Below, piece after piece: positions 12,300 to 21,644 of a DNA stretch of 64,000 nt (positions are counted from its first letter, which is position 1; every line of letters starts with the position of its first letter). The notes beneath the pieces are model-generated. The model was not told where the DNA came from. It searched no databases and saw only the letters and a program-made list of their open reading frames with translations. Location of the stretch: assembly GCA_000827495.1 (NCBI GenBank), contig KN817547.1, positions 164,187-228,186 on the forward strand, in the 5' to 3' direction. The translations under genes and the position numbers were made by a program. This stretch comes from Hypholoma sublateritium FD-334 SS-4 (lineage: Eukaryota; Basidiomycota; Agaricomycetes; Agaricales; Strophariaceae).

Positions 12300-14250
12300 A
12301 TGTCCATGCCAGAGCCCCATCTTCCCCTTGGACTCGGTCTCTACGCACCTGTATCCTTCATGCACGAGCAACCTAGCATTATTCCAGAACACCCCGTGTA
12401 CGATCAACAGCAGTATTACTCGCAACAGCATATATGGGGCCAAGGCAATCATTATGCATACCAACCCCCCATACACCTCGATGACAGGTACGCACCTCCT
12501 GCTGAGTACGACGCGTCCGTACCACAGGGCTCGTGGGGACTACGCGTACGCATTCCCGAAGAGGGCCATTCAGGAAGCCATGAACCCGGGCCATCACTCA
12601 ACGGGCGCGGGCACATGCGATTGGAAATTCCACAAAATATGGCGTACAGATTCCATTCAACGTATGGCGGGATTAAAAAGGCGCTACTGGTCCGTCGATC
12701 ACTTTTTGCTGAACGTGAGGCCAGGCACTGACATCTCGTGTTTGGTACGGATAGATTGGAATAAATTATATAGGACAACCCCACGAGCTGGACGGATGTA
12801 TTAACGACGTCCTCAGAACAAGAGAGTTTCTGATTGGTACGCTGCGTTTATAGTCGTGAGAGGCATGATCAATGACGGACAGACACTTGCAGACCATGGC
12901 GGGTACTGTGAAAGTAACATTGTCCTCCTCACCGATGATTCCCCGCAACCAGAAAAGCGCCCAACAAGAGACAATATTATATATCACATGAAGAAGCTAG
13001 TTGCGTTTGCTGAAAAATACGACACATTGTTCTTTCAATGTGAGTTGCAATATTCGTCCCGAGGCCTGCGTTACATATTCCCATTTTTAGTTTCCGGCCA
13101 CGGGGGACAAACACCCGATGAAGATGGTGACGAGGATGACGGAATGGATGAAAGTACGGCTGCCTTCTGGCATTGAATTGACGAAATCACTGATCTATCG
13201 TATGTTTACAGCTATAAAGCCCTTGGATTATGAGGAAAGGGGCGAAATTGTGGATGATGTACGCATTGCTTCTAATGTCGTCATCTTTGTTTGCAACTTA
13301 TATATCTGTATAGGAGTTGCACCAGATACTAGTGGAGAAGCTTCCAGAGGGGTGTAGGTTGACTGTGAGTTTGAAAATATACTACTTCACATATTCTCAG
13401 CGTGACAATAATTGCATATTATAGGCTTTGGTCGATGTAAGTTGCTTTGTCGCATCACACGAAATACACCTCGCTGATTGGGTAAAGGCTTGTCATTCGG
13501 GCACAGTTCTAGGTTTGTATTTCTGCATTCTAATAAACGGTCTAACCAAAGATTTATCGGTCCTGCATGATATAGATCTTCCTTATATGGTGAGTTGTTT
13601 GTCGTTCAGAGATATTGCAATATGCGTTCAAATTTGTGCCGATAGTATTGCTCCGATACGAGCACTCAATCAATTAGACTAAAGATCAGCGAAAGGGGCA
13701 GGCATAAAGAGACACGCTCTGATGTTGTAAGCCGACCGCAGCCCAATTTACGCCTTCGTTTTGATGTTCATATTGACTCCTTTGAAAGATATTGTTCGCC
13801 GGATGTTTGGACTCAGAGACCGGCCAGGACACAAGAGAGAACGGATTGGCTGTGGGCGCCATGAGCTGGGTAAGTTTCGGCTGTTGTAACTCTTGTTATG
13901 ATGTGCTTAAGGAATATTATTGCTCCCCAGGCATTCACTGATACTCTAAGCAAGTTCATTTACTTTTTGCATGGCGTCATTGGGCTACTGATACGATTCG
14001 ATAGCGGGAAACCCCAAATAGAGCTACCAGGAGCTATTTAATACGATTAGGTCAGCCTTCTACCCCGTCATTCCCTGGAAGATCAGTCATTCGAACAAGT
14101 GTAGCAATGCGATAAAATCCAAATATAATCAAACTCCGCTTCTGAGTGCCTCCCATGCGATCGTATGTTAACCTCCTTGTGAATGTGTTATTTCCTATTA
14201 ATTGTACTGAGCCTTTTCTGCAGGATTTAAGCAAGACATTTGAGTACTAA
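12300..14250 (+). CDS. Type I metacaspase
   Basis: Caspase-fold cysteine peptidase cleaving after Arg/Lys, usually linked to stress responses and protein quality control in fungi. Fifteen exons: 12300-12689, 12755-12836, 12893-13039, 13091-13153, 13212-13258, 13314-13364, 13425-13436, 13488-13512, 13576-13589, 13685-13726, 13789-13869, 13931-13975, 14022-14050, 14105-14162 and 14224-14250 (370 residues). The N-terminal 125 residues are Tyr/Gln/Pro-rich, as in type I enzymes. The core shows GINYIGQPHELDGCINDV, the catalytic His in SGHGGQ (about residue 210) and the catalytic Cys in ALVDACHSGT (about residue 266; Ala replaces the usual Ser before Cys). The region after LDLPYM is much shorter than in typical homologues. 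If the exon at 13931 ended earlier, a TAG at 14019 would fall in the conserved NPK-SYQEL stretch, so the C-terminal splicing is uncertain. A short loop plus this ambiguity leaves activity unproven. Confidence 0.8.
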
Positions 14251-16135
14251 AAAGTACCGGTGATTATTCGACTTTCGTTTTTCTATACGTAAGTATTACA
14301 ATCTCCTCACGGGACACAAACTTGAATATATTCCAATCTTCACATCGTCCTTGTGTATTTTGTATTATCTACTCATGTTGCATTTTATGCATATCATTCA
14401 CATATTCGGGTCCTTATCTTCTCAATGCCAAAGTGGTATACAGGCTGACTACATCACCACAGGAAGTGTAGTAGGAGACGATACCCCAACGTCAGCGTCC
14501 TCACCCTCGGTCTTGAGGCCTAAAAGTAGAGCGACGCAAAAATCTCCATGAATGCGCCGAAGCTACAATGTAGATGCCTGCCATTGATAATATCTAGGCA
14601 TGAAATACATCGCTCACGATTTTCTCCCTTCGCGGTAGAGAATTTGACGGCGACTTGAACTGGTTAAGTGCCTATTCGCATTAGCATCAGCACCAGCACC
14701 ACCCCGCCCGGCCCCGCCAATGACGCCGACGCGTCGTGGTTGTACATTAATCGGTACACGCTGAGCTAGAACCGCACGTTGTGCTCAACGTACGAGTCCG
14801 CGAACGCCGAACGCGCTAGTGATAGCGCGCGTTCGCCTGTCGTTGACCCGTTATTTAAATTGGCCTATTATTAAGTTCAACTCAGGGTATTGATGACGCG
14901 CAAAAGCGCATGTTTTCCGGCGACGCGTACTAGGCGGTGTACAGTTATCACCCGGTCAATGTTACATAATCAGTCACCGATACAAATCATTCACTGTGCA
15001 CCCATTTCTGGGTCGTTTTCTATGAACTCTTCTGCATCTTGGAGAGGAATACATNTATTATGAGATCTTGTTTGTATTTAGTGGAATTTATTCGTGAATA
15101 TCTTTTTATTTGGCATACAAATATGCTNAACCGGCAATTTTGAGGTATGTGAATTTGTTCTAGCTATATATCTCGAGGGAACACTGGAAAGAACGGCTGA
15201 AAATGGGCTCAGAACTTGAGNNAGTATACCTTAGTTCNAATATATGAGAATTAGTGCATTGAATTGACCGTAACAGATGATATTTTGTTTGATATGCAAA
15301 TGATACAGAGATATCAGCATTTAAATATTAAAGTACAGTCAAAAGAACCTTAATTATATCCCTCAAAAACATGCAGATGATGTATAAATCTCACTGAAAA
15401 CTTATCAAACAAAAATGGTCTTTATTTCCACAAAAATTGATCCATCTATCCGTGGTCTAGATGTGCATATATCAAGGAATTGCCGAGTGTATCAGTGTGT
15501 GAGAAAACCCCAAATCACACCCTTTACGCTAGAATATTCATAACAACTCATTGAATCATTGTTTTCCTCCAGTTCAACTTTTAACATGTAGCCTAGATGT
15601 GTCTATATGCATTAAAAATATTATATGTGCTCAAAATTGAGTGAGCATTGCCATGTAATGCCAAATCCGATATTGTGTCACAAGTAACGGGTGATAACTG
15701 TACACGCAGTTCGGGGGAGACGCCCGGCGCCCGGCCCGGCGGAAAGTGACAGAACGCGCTGGCACTTGGCTGGCACGGCGCTCAACCCACCACGACTTGG
15801 ATTGGACTCGGATCACCGAAATATCGAAATATTGACGTCCAACACGTCGCCTCCTTGGCAGCGAAGGGAAACTCAGCTTGAATGTATAACTTTTCTCGTT
15901 CTCTATAACTTCGCTCCGCACGATGGTGGTCCCCAAGTGGTCCCTGGTCTCCCCGAGCTGTCATGGGCCCTGTGCAACGCAGACGCCCGTCGTGCTACCT
16001 GGATTTATACCTGGATTACAAGCACGACGCGGCCCCCTCTACTTGATGAATACGACGTTATGTCACTGAAACACGGTGCTGGCATCTCAGAAGCTGCGCG
16101 GGCGCGCGCCTTCCACCATTGCGTTCGCTTGCCTC
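14251..16135. other. Gene-free, AT-rich stretch with ambiguous bases
   Basis: No gene. 15000-15650 is strongly AT-rich and contains Ns at 15055, 15128, 15221-15222 and 15238, which suggests low or conflicting read coverage. 15690-16130 has open frames on both strands but neither looks like protein. Confidence 0.6.
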
Positions 16136-16348
16136 CTACTCCTCCCGGCGAATTTGCCGCTCCCTCTCTGTCCATCGACGCTCGCTTGCCGCTATCTCCT
16201 CCAGAAATGCGGAATCTCGCTCTTCCCGTCGACGCTCGCTAGCCTGTCGCGCCTCGCGGAAAATTTCTGCTTCCCGTGCCCGGGCCTCCCATCCGCGGTC
16301 TTGCGCATCTTGCTCTTCTGCAAGTGCGTTATTCAGTACAACTTTCAC
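16136..16348 (-). CDS. Short coiled-coil protein fragment
   Basis: A 70-residue frame starting at the ATG at 16348, extremely rich in Glu/Arg/Ala with heptad-like spacing (REARQASERRREERDSAF, ERRWTERERQIRREE). The same composition continues for about ten codons past the TAG (EASERNGG), so the frame was probably longer. Glu/Arg-rich coiled coils of this type are common in uncharacterised proteins of mushroom-forming fungi. It lies 200 bases downstream of the NLR stop and could be a remnant of a separate gene. Confidence 0.35.
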   Translation of the reverse strand: MKVVLNNALAEEQDAQDRGWEARAREAEIFREARQASERRREERDSAFLEEIAASERRWTERERQIRREE

Positions 16349-16586
16349 CTGAATGACACACCGGAGCTCGGGTTGTCCAGTTCTGTGTAAATATGGCGGT
16401 CCAGACTGAGTTTGCGAATTGTCCTTGTCTTATTATCGCCTGATTACATATACATCTCGGGACCCCGTACAGTCACTAAAGTTTGCTTTCCCCCTGCCCT
16501 CCCATCTTCTTCATCTTTTGTGCGGAAACACTTGCATCCCATCAACCCGTTCATCGACAGAAACACGCTGGCCTTATAACTCTCCA

Positions 16587-16970
16587 CCGACGATGGGCTT
16601 CTACTCTGTCTCTTGCTTCGATCTTGCAGCCGGTTCGTGATTTCTTTTGAACTGCTTTAACTGTTCTTTTGATTTTTGCTGATCCTATCATTTCTCGTGT
16701 AATCGCGCGAGTGAGGCCGCCCGATGACGGGCTTCCGCCTTGTCTCCTGCTTCGATTTTGCAGCTGGCTTCGGATTTTTCTGCGAATGGCTTTTAATACG
16801 CTTTTGCCAGTGGTTCTTGTTGGTCTTATGACTCCTATCAGCTTCCGTGCGACCGCGCCAATAAGTCCACCCGACGACAGGCATCCACCCTGTCTCTTGC
16901 ACTGATTTTGTAGCTTGCTTCGTATGTTTGTTTGAGTGGCTTTCATGGCTCTTTTGATTCTTTCCCATCT
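16587..16970 (-). repeat. Tandem repeat of about 131-150 bp inside the NLR C-terminal exon
   Basis: About 2.6 degenerate copies starting near 16591, 16722 and 16872. Each contains the landmarks gatgacggg / gacgacagg, ctgtctc..tgcttcgat and ttgcagc..gcttcg. On the minus strand the two longer copies read as Lys/Arg-rich peptides with shared RSKLQNQCKRQGG / RSQLQNRSRRQGG and SSGGL, giving a strongly basic tail. Confidence 0.7.
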
Positions 16971-18151
16971 AGTGTATATTGCAGACTCGATCTCGATTCG
17001 AGCCAGAATATCCATGATCGCATGGGTTTCTTTGACATGATTCAAATCATTTATTGAACCGGTTTCGCTCAGGTAGCGTATGATGACGTTCAGTTGCTGC
17101 TGGTAGACGCTTCCACCGACGCCATCGCCGAAATCCTGGCAAACAGTCGGTAAATCCATGAACAATGGTAATTTCAACGTACGCACCAATTGCTGAATAG
17201 ACGAGAGAAACGCTGCCCATGCCCGTCCATTTGGTCTGGCTCGTACCATAGAAATCTGGTGGGGATCGAATGCGAGCACACAATCTCGAAGTTCAGGAGT
17301 GGCTTCTGCTTCAGCGAGGTGATCGTCTATATTAAAGTAGACTTTGAATGCAGCAGCGTATGATTAGATTCCATTATTTGTCAATAGACTGAGATGTCAG
17401 ACGTACATTGATACCCATACACCGCTAGGATTTTGAATTTGGTGATTGACAAGCGGGTACTCCATGCGACACGGTCAATATAGTATTCCTGAGAGCGGCT
17501 TCTGTCGAGGAGGAAGTCCGGAAGAGAGGCATGGAGAAAACGTATAGGGCTACTCTCATAGTCAATAACTGATTTAAGTGAAGCCAGCGCAACATATATG
17601 TCGGCTACCTGCAATTCCAGATATTCCGCGCAAAACACTATGTTTTGAAAGCGTGATAATATTAACCATGCCAGAATACGGGAGGCGCCTTGGATATCCC
17701 GAACTTGGGAGAAAATGTATCGATACAATGCATCGAGTTGCGCAAACGGAGTGAGCCCGCCATGTGGCCGAAGCCCACGAATAATCTCGAGCTGCTGGTC
17801 CGGGTAAAGGTCTGGCATGGAAATGAAATTAACAACCACCGAAGCGTATATGAATTGGCCTGATGACTTGACAGTGATTTCCTGTACATCGGACGCTGTA
17901 GGCCAGTCGCTAGGTAGAAGGCGTCTGAATTCGTGCGTGTTTTTTATATCAGTAAATGAATCATTGAGATATTGGCGGATATCATTATCTGGGAGGTAGT
18001 TGTTGTCCAAAGCCAATTTACGAGTGATCTTTGACACAGAAGAGGCCCTGAAAACAGCATTAATCTGACATTCAGTGCGACTTGCAAAAAACGCAATCGC
18101 CGGGAAGCTGTTACTGCCCACGAAATCGGAAATAATACGAATGAGGTTTCC

Positions 18152-18157
18152 CTGATC
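18152..18157. repeat. Target-site duplication, left copy
   Basis: CTGATC directly before the left terminus; the same six bases follow the right terminus at 20554-20559. Deleting element plus one copy restores the NLR reading frame. Confidence 0.85.
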
Positions 18158-18589
18158 TATGGCGGTCCGATTATGGAAGTATTCCGCGTAAATTCAAAAC
18201 CGCGCGTGAAAGTTTTCAATGCAATGAAATGTCCCCCAAATGAATTGTGACTGTCCCGTAGATTATGACGACTTCCCCGTAAGAATTAAACACTCCCCGT
18301 AAATATTAAGTGCTCCCCGTAGATATTGAATAGAGCCCCGAAAAAGTTGAGCNGTCCCCGAAAANGTTTAGACACATTTCAATCTGCCCCGTAAATGCTC
18401 CCAGCTCCCCGAAAATTACCAGGCACCCCCATAAACGCTCCCCGCTTCCCCGTAAATATCAAGTTGCTCCCCCGTAAAGACTGAGATATAAGGTTTATGA
18501 GCAGGCCGAGGTGCCGCGATTAGGTAAATGATCCGTCGGCATGCGATCGGCTCTGCTGGCTGACTTCAAAATTCAATTCCCACCACTCA
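18158..18589 (+). repeat. Left terminal inverted repeat
   Basis: 432 bp, the mirror of 20122-20553. After an outer segment of about 90 bp it contains a series of about ten spaced copies of a short motif of the type CCCCGTAAATATT / CCCCGAAAA between about 18246 and 18480, at intervals of roughly 14-30 bp. Repeated subterminal motifs are usual transposase-binding sites. Ns at 18353 and 18365. Confidence 0.85.
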
Positions 18590-19267
18590 GAAGCAGCGCT
18601 AGGTGTGCCGCCGTCTACGCCAGGCATGCTCACCTCGTCGAAACGGCGCTTGCGCTGCTCGACGCGTATGCTAGAACCTCAAACGCAGGCGTCCTCACAC
18701 TCAATATCATCTTCAAAAAGAGGAGCGATTATCTTATTTACAAATTACGCTAAAGAGCGCGGCGTGTAACCTACCGGACGACGCGAGCATCGGCGCGCNG
18801 GCGCGGCGCGGCGCGGAGGCGTGCGTCATTGGAATATGATCGAGGAGTCTCGGGACTCAAATGACTCAACCGTTTGGCCTGTAAATTACACAGGCCGGCG
18901 GAACGCCGCTGCGACTCCTTGATCGCGGTGCAGTGACTCGGCGCGTCCCCCTGGTGGTATCTGTGAAACCCCCACATGTGTAGCGGCGCTTGGCAAGACT
19001 ATAATGACGGACATGCTGTTACGGACTAATTGTCCTCTGTTCTCGTGTGGGATGTTGTGCGCTTCTAATGAACGTCTGCAGACCCAGATCCCTCATTGCC
19101 ACCACCATTTACTTACTGATGCAGTGTCGTTCGACTGGGACACGGTCCCTTGCACACCACACGCTCGCAGCTGGTGTACTGCAGGTACCTTGACGTGTCC
19201 GCTGCATTTGGCTAGGACATAATCATAGTACTACCGCCACCGCCCGTGTTCATGCACGCGTCCCGGC

Positions 19268-19306
19268 GGAACGTCAAGATCAGGCGCCGCCTGATCTTGA
19301 CGTTCC
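19268..19306. repeat. Perfect palindrome inside the transposon
   Basis: Two 19-nt arms (GGAACGTCAAGATCAGGCG and its reverse complement) separated by one base. It would form a long cruciform or RNA hairpin. A second, longer-range inverted pair in the element (gtgttcactgtttctgt near 19729 and acagaaacagtgaacac near 19830) flanks about 80 bases. Confidence 0.9.
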
Positions 19307-20121
19307 ACGCTCCACAGGCCATGGACTCGCGCACCTTTGAGAAGGTGTGCTGAACCAAACGGTATCTACAGGTTGTAACAGTATCACCGTGAATATTTGA
19401 ATATTTGTCCCTTCCAAGACTGACTGGTGCTCTGTGAAATGAGCATCTATTACATCGGCCCATTCACCGCAGGCACAGAGCAAGCAGTACCCTGGTGCTC
19501 ATCATCAATGTGCTTGACTGTGCTCCTCTGGATATTAAACAAACATTAAACGATGCGTATATGCCATGGAACAGCATACATAATCCTGCCTGCTGGGGGG
19601 GGGCGCTCTCAAACAGACCTACAGTGTGTGACTCGAGCGTGGCTTCTGGAGACAGGCATAAGTGGTGTGTTAGTACTGTAATAGCACATGAAGCATCCGA
19701 AACCCGTCTCCAGAGCCTAAAATGACGTGTTCACTGTTTCTGTAATCTCTGCGCTGTGCATCTTGTGGCACGCACACTCTCTTCGCACTGGCTTGGGGCA
19801 CGCTTGATGGAGCTTGGGAGGATTGCACAACAGAAACAGTGAACACATCACCTTTCTAACTTGCAGCTAGTAAATTTTTTACATCTATCCCGCGAGGGGA
19901 TAACGTCGGTAATGGATTTTGGAAGCTGCACACGCACGCGCACACGCCAAGCACACGCATGGGCCGTCGCCCACCAGATTATGCCCAAACAATCAGGATC
20001 TGTATATATATTTATATGGCCGTAAAGACAGTGCATTTCCTTGAACAAGCGACCCAGAGACGTGAAGAACGAAACACGCTAGAGCAACGCTGGAGACGTC
20101 TTCTGGCGCTGCCTTTGCCAG

Positions 20122-20553
20122 TGAGTGGTGGGAATTGAATTTTGAAGTCAGCCAGCAGAGCCGATCGCATGCCGACGGATCATTTACCTAATCACGGCAC
20201 CTCGGCCTGCTCATAAACCTTATATCTCAGTCTTTACGGGGGAGCAACTTGATATTTACGGGGAAGCGGGGAGCGTTTATGGGGGTGCCTGGTAATTTTC
20301 GGGGAGCTGGGAGCATTTACGGGGCAGATTGAAATGTGTCTAAACNTTTTCGGGGACNGCTCAACTTTTTCGGGGCTCTATTCAATATCTACGGGGAGCA
20401 CTTAATATTTACGGGGAGTGTTTAATTCTTACGGGGAAGTCGTCATAATCTACGGGACAGTCACAATTCATTTGGGGGACATTTCATTGCATTGAAAACT
20501 TTCACGCGCAGTTTTGAATTTACGCGGAATACTTCCATAATCGGACCGCCATA
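20122..20553 (-). repeat. Right terminal inverted repeat
   Basis: Reverse complement of the left arm with the same spaced motif array (here AATATTTACGGGG / TTTTCGGGG). I saw one clear substitution against the left arm (ccgcgcgtg on the left corresponds to ctgcgcgtg). Ns at 20346 and 20358 are exact mirror images of those in the left arm. Confidence 0.85.
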
Positions 20554-20559
20554 CTGATC
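20554..20559. repeat. Target-site duplication, right copy
   Basis: CTGATC directly after the right terminus of the element, matching 18152-18157. Confidence 0.85.
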
Positions 20560-21293
20560 TGTATGGTCGTCGCACTCGTCCACACCATCAAAAAAGAGAA
20601 CAAGCGTGCGCAGGAATTTGGATTGGCGCTTTAGTTCGCGTAGGGGGTCGAATATCAGATAGTTTAATTGAGTCTCGAGGGATTTCGTGAAGATGAGAGA
20701 ATCCAACTGGATTCTGGGGATGATGATTGGCGTCAGGTCCGGTATGCTTTGCAGGAGCTGATGCACAAGCGTCGCGACTAGAGGCTTAACGTTATTTCGA
20801 GTTGAGTCGGTCCGGTAAAAGAAGAAGCGGGCGATGGGGATGTTCCTCTGAAGGCAGAGTTCGACGATGGATCGGCCGATGGCGGATTTCCCTGCGCCTG
20901 CCGCACCGTTGAGCCACAGTACCCATTGAACTCGGGCGACAGCCAGGATGATCCAGTTCATGATCTCGTCCAAGACGGCCTGGCGCGTATTCGGGTGGCA
21001 TTTTGGCGCGTCGACATGCTGCCCAGAGTCGAAGGCTGTTGTGGCGACATGTGCCTGTAGATGCTTCAAGCCATCTGCATATCGAATCAGAAAGATACGA
21101 GTTCGGCACGATTCAGCACGATCCACAACGTACCGTCTGCTTCGTGGCAATTGTGAGGAACTTGTGTTTGGTTGTGCTGTACGAATTGGCCCCCGTTTAT
21201 CTGCACAGTACTACCATGACCGGCCTGAAAAACACCCCCAGACTGCTGCAAGATGCTGCGGCCAGTGGAGGTTCGGAGAAGCTGGGTGTCCAT

Positions 21294-21644
21294 CGGTGGG
21301 GGTGAAGAGGAAAGCAAAGAGGCGTAGCGTCGCTATCATATACCCCGTCTTGCACTGCAGCACAGGTTACACGCACAGCCGCCCCATGGAAAAAAATCTG
21401 TCAGATAACTAATACACAGTTAATTTGATTTATAAATAGCTGTACTTGGAGGGTTGTGGCGGTATGTAAGCAGCATTGGTGGCCAGCCGGCCCGGTGGGA
21501 TGGACGCGCCCGCGCCACGCTGCAGTCACTGGTCAGACCCGTCCGACACACTTCCCCTCCCGCAGTGCAGTCAAACGCGACGCAGCTCTCAAACACATCC
21601 TCATTTGACTTACGCACTGTCCTCTTTTTGAACCTTGCAACACA
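21294..21644. other. Intergenic between the NLR and the cassette gene
   Basis: The two genes are divergent, so this 351-bp stretch must hold both 5' flanks. No element that I can identify with confidence. Confidence 0.5.

Larger units (their letters stand above)
18158..20553. mobile_element. Non-autonomous DNA transposon with 432-bp terminal inverted repeats
   Basis: A 2,396-bp element bounded by TATGGCGGTCCG on the left and its reverse complement CGGACCGCCATA on the right, flanked by the direct duplication CTGATC (18152-18157 and 20554-20559). The inverted repeats are about 432 bp with almost no mismatch and no indel. The 1.5-kb interior has no frame resembling a transposase, so it must be mobilised in trans. 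A 6-bp duplication excludes Tc1/mariner (TA), PIF/Harbinger (3 bp), hAT (8 bp) and typical Mutator (8-11 bp). Duplications of 6 bp are described for IS3EU and Dada elements, but the termini alone do not assign it. It sits in the NLR gene, which was open before insertion, so it is recent relative to that gene. Confidence 0.85.
16551..21293 (-). pseudogene. NACHT-domain NLR gene interrupted by a transposon
   Basis: Nucleotide-binding NLR of the basidiomycete NACHT type, expected in intracellular recognition or programmed cell death. Exons: 21293-21134, 21074-20554 continued at 18151-17407, and 17341-16551. The N-terminus carries GSTVQINGGQF; a conserved linker (HVATTAFDSG, then APKCHPNTR) leads to the P-loop GAAGAGKSA (Lys about 116), a FFFYR sensor segment and the Walker B region LFFDGVDECDD. 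Immediately after it a 2,396-bp element is inserted. Removing the element and one copy of the 6-bp duplication restores frame exactly (738 codons before the stop), joining DDHTDQ to GNLIRIISDF. With the element in place translation runs about 30 residues into the inverted repeat and stops at 20461. The C-terminal exon adds a basic tandem-repeat tail instead of WD40, ankyrin or TPR repeats. Confidence 0.8.

Noticed and set aside
15691..16242. 183-codon plus-strand frame
   Set aside because: Its right part is the antisense of the coiled-coil frame on the minus strand, and the left part has no protein-like pattern.
18541..18753. Possible transposase fragment inside the element
   Set aside because: Only 70 codons, overlapping the inverted repeat, with no catalytic motif.
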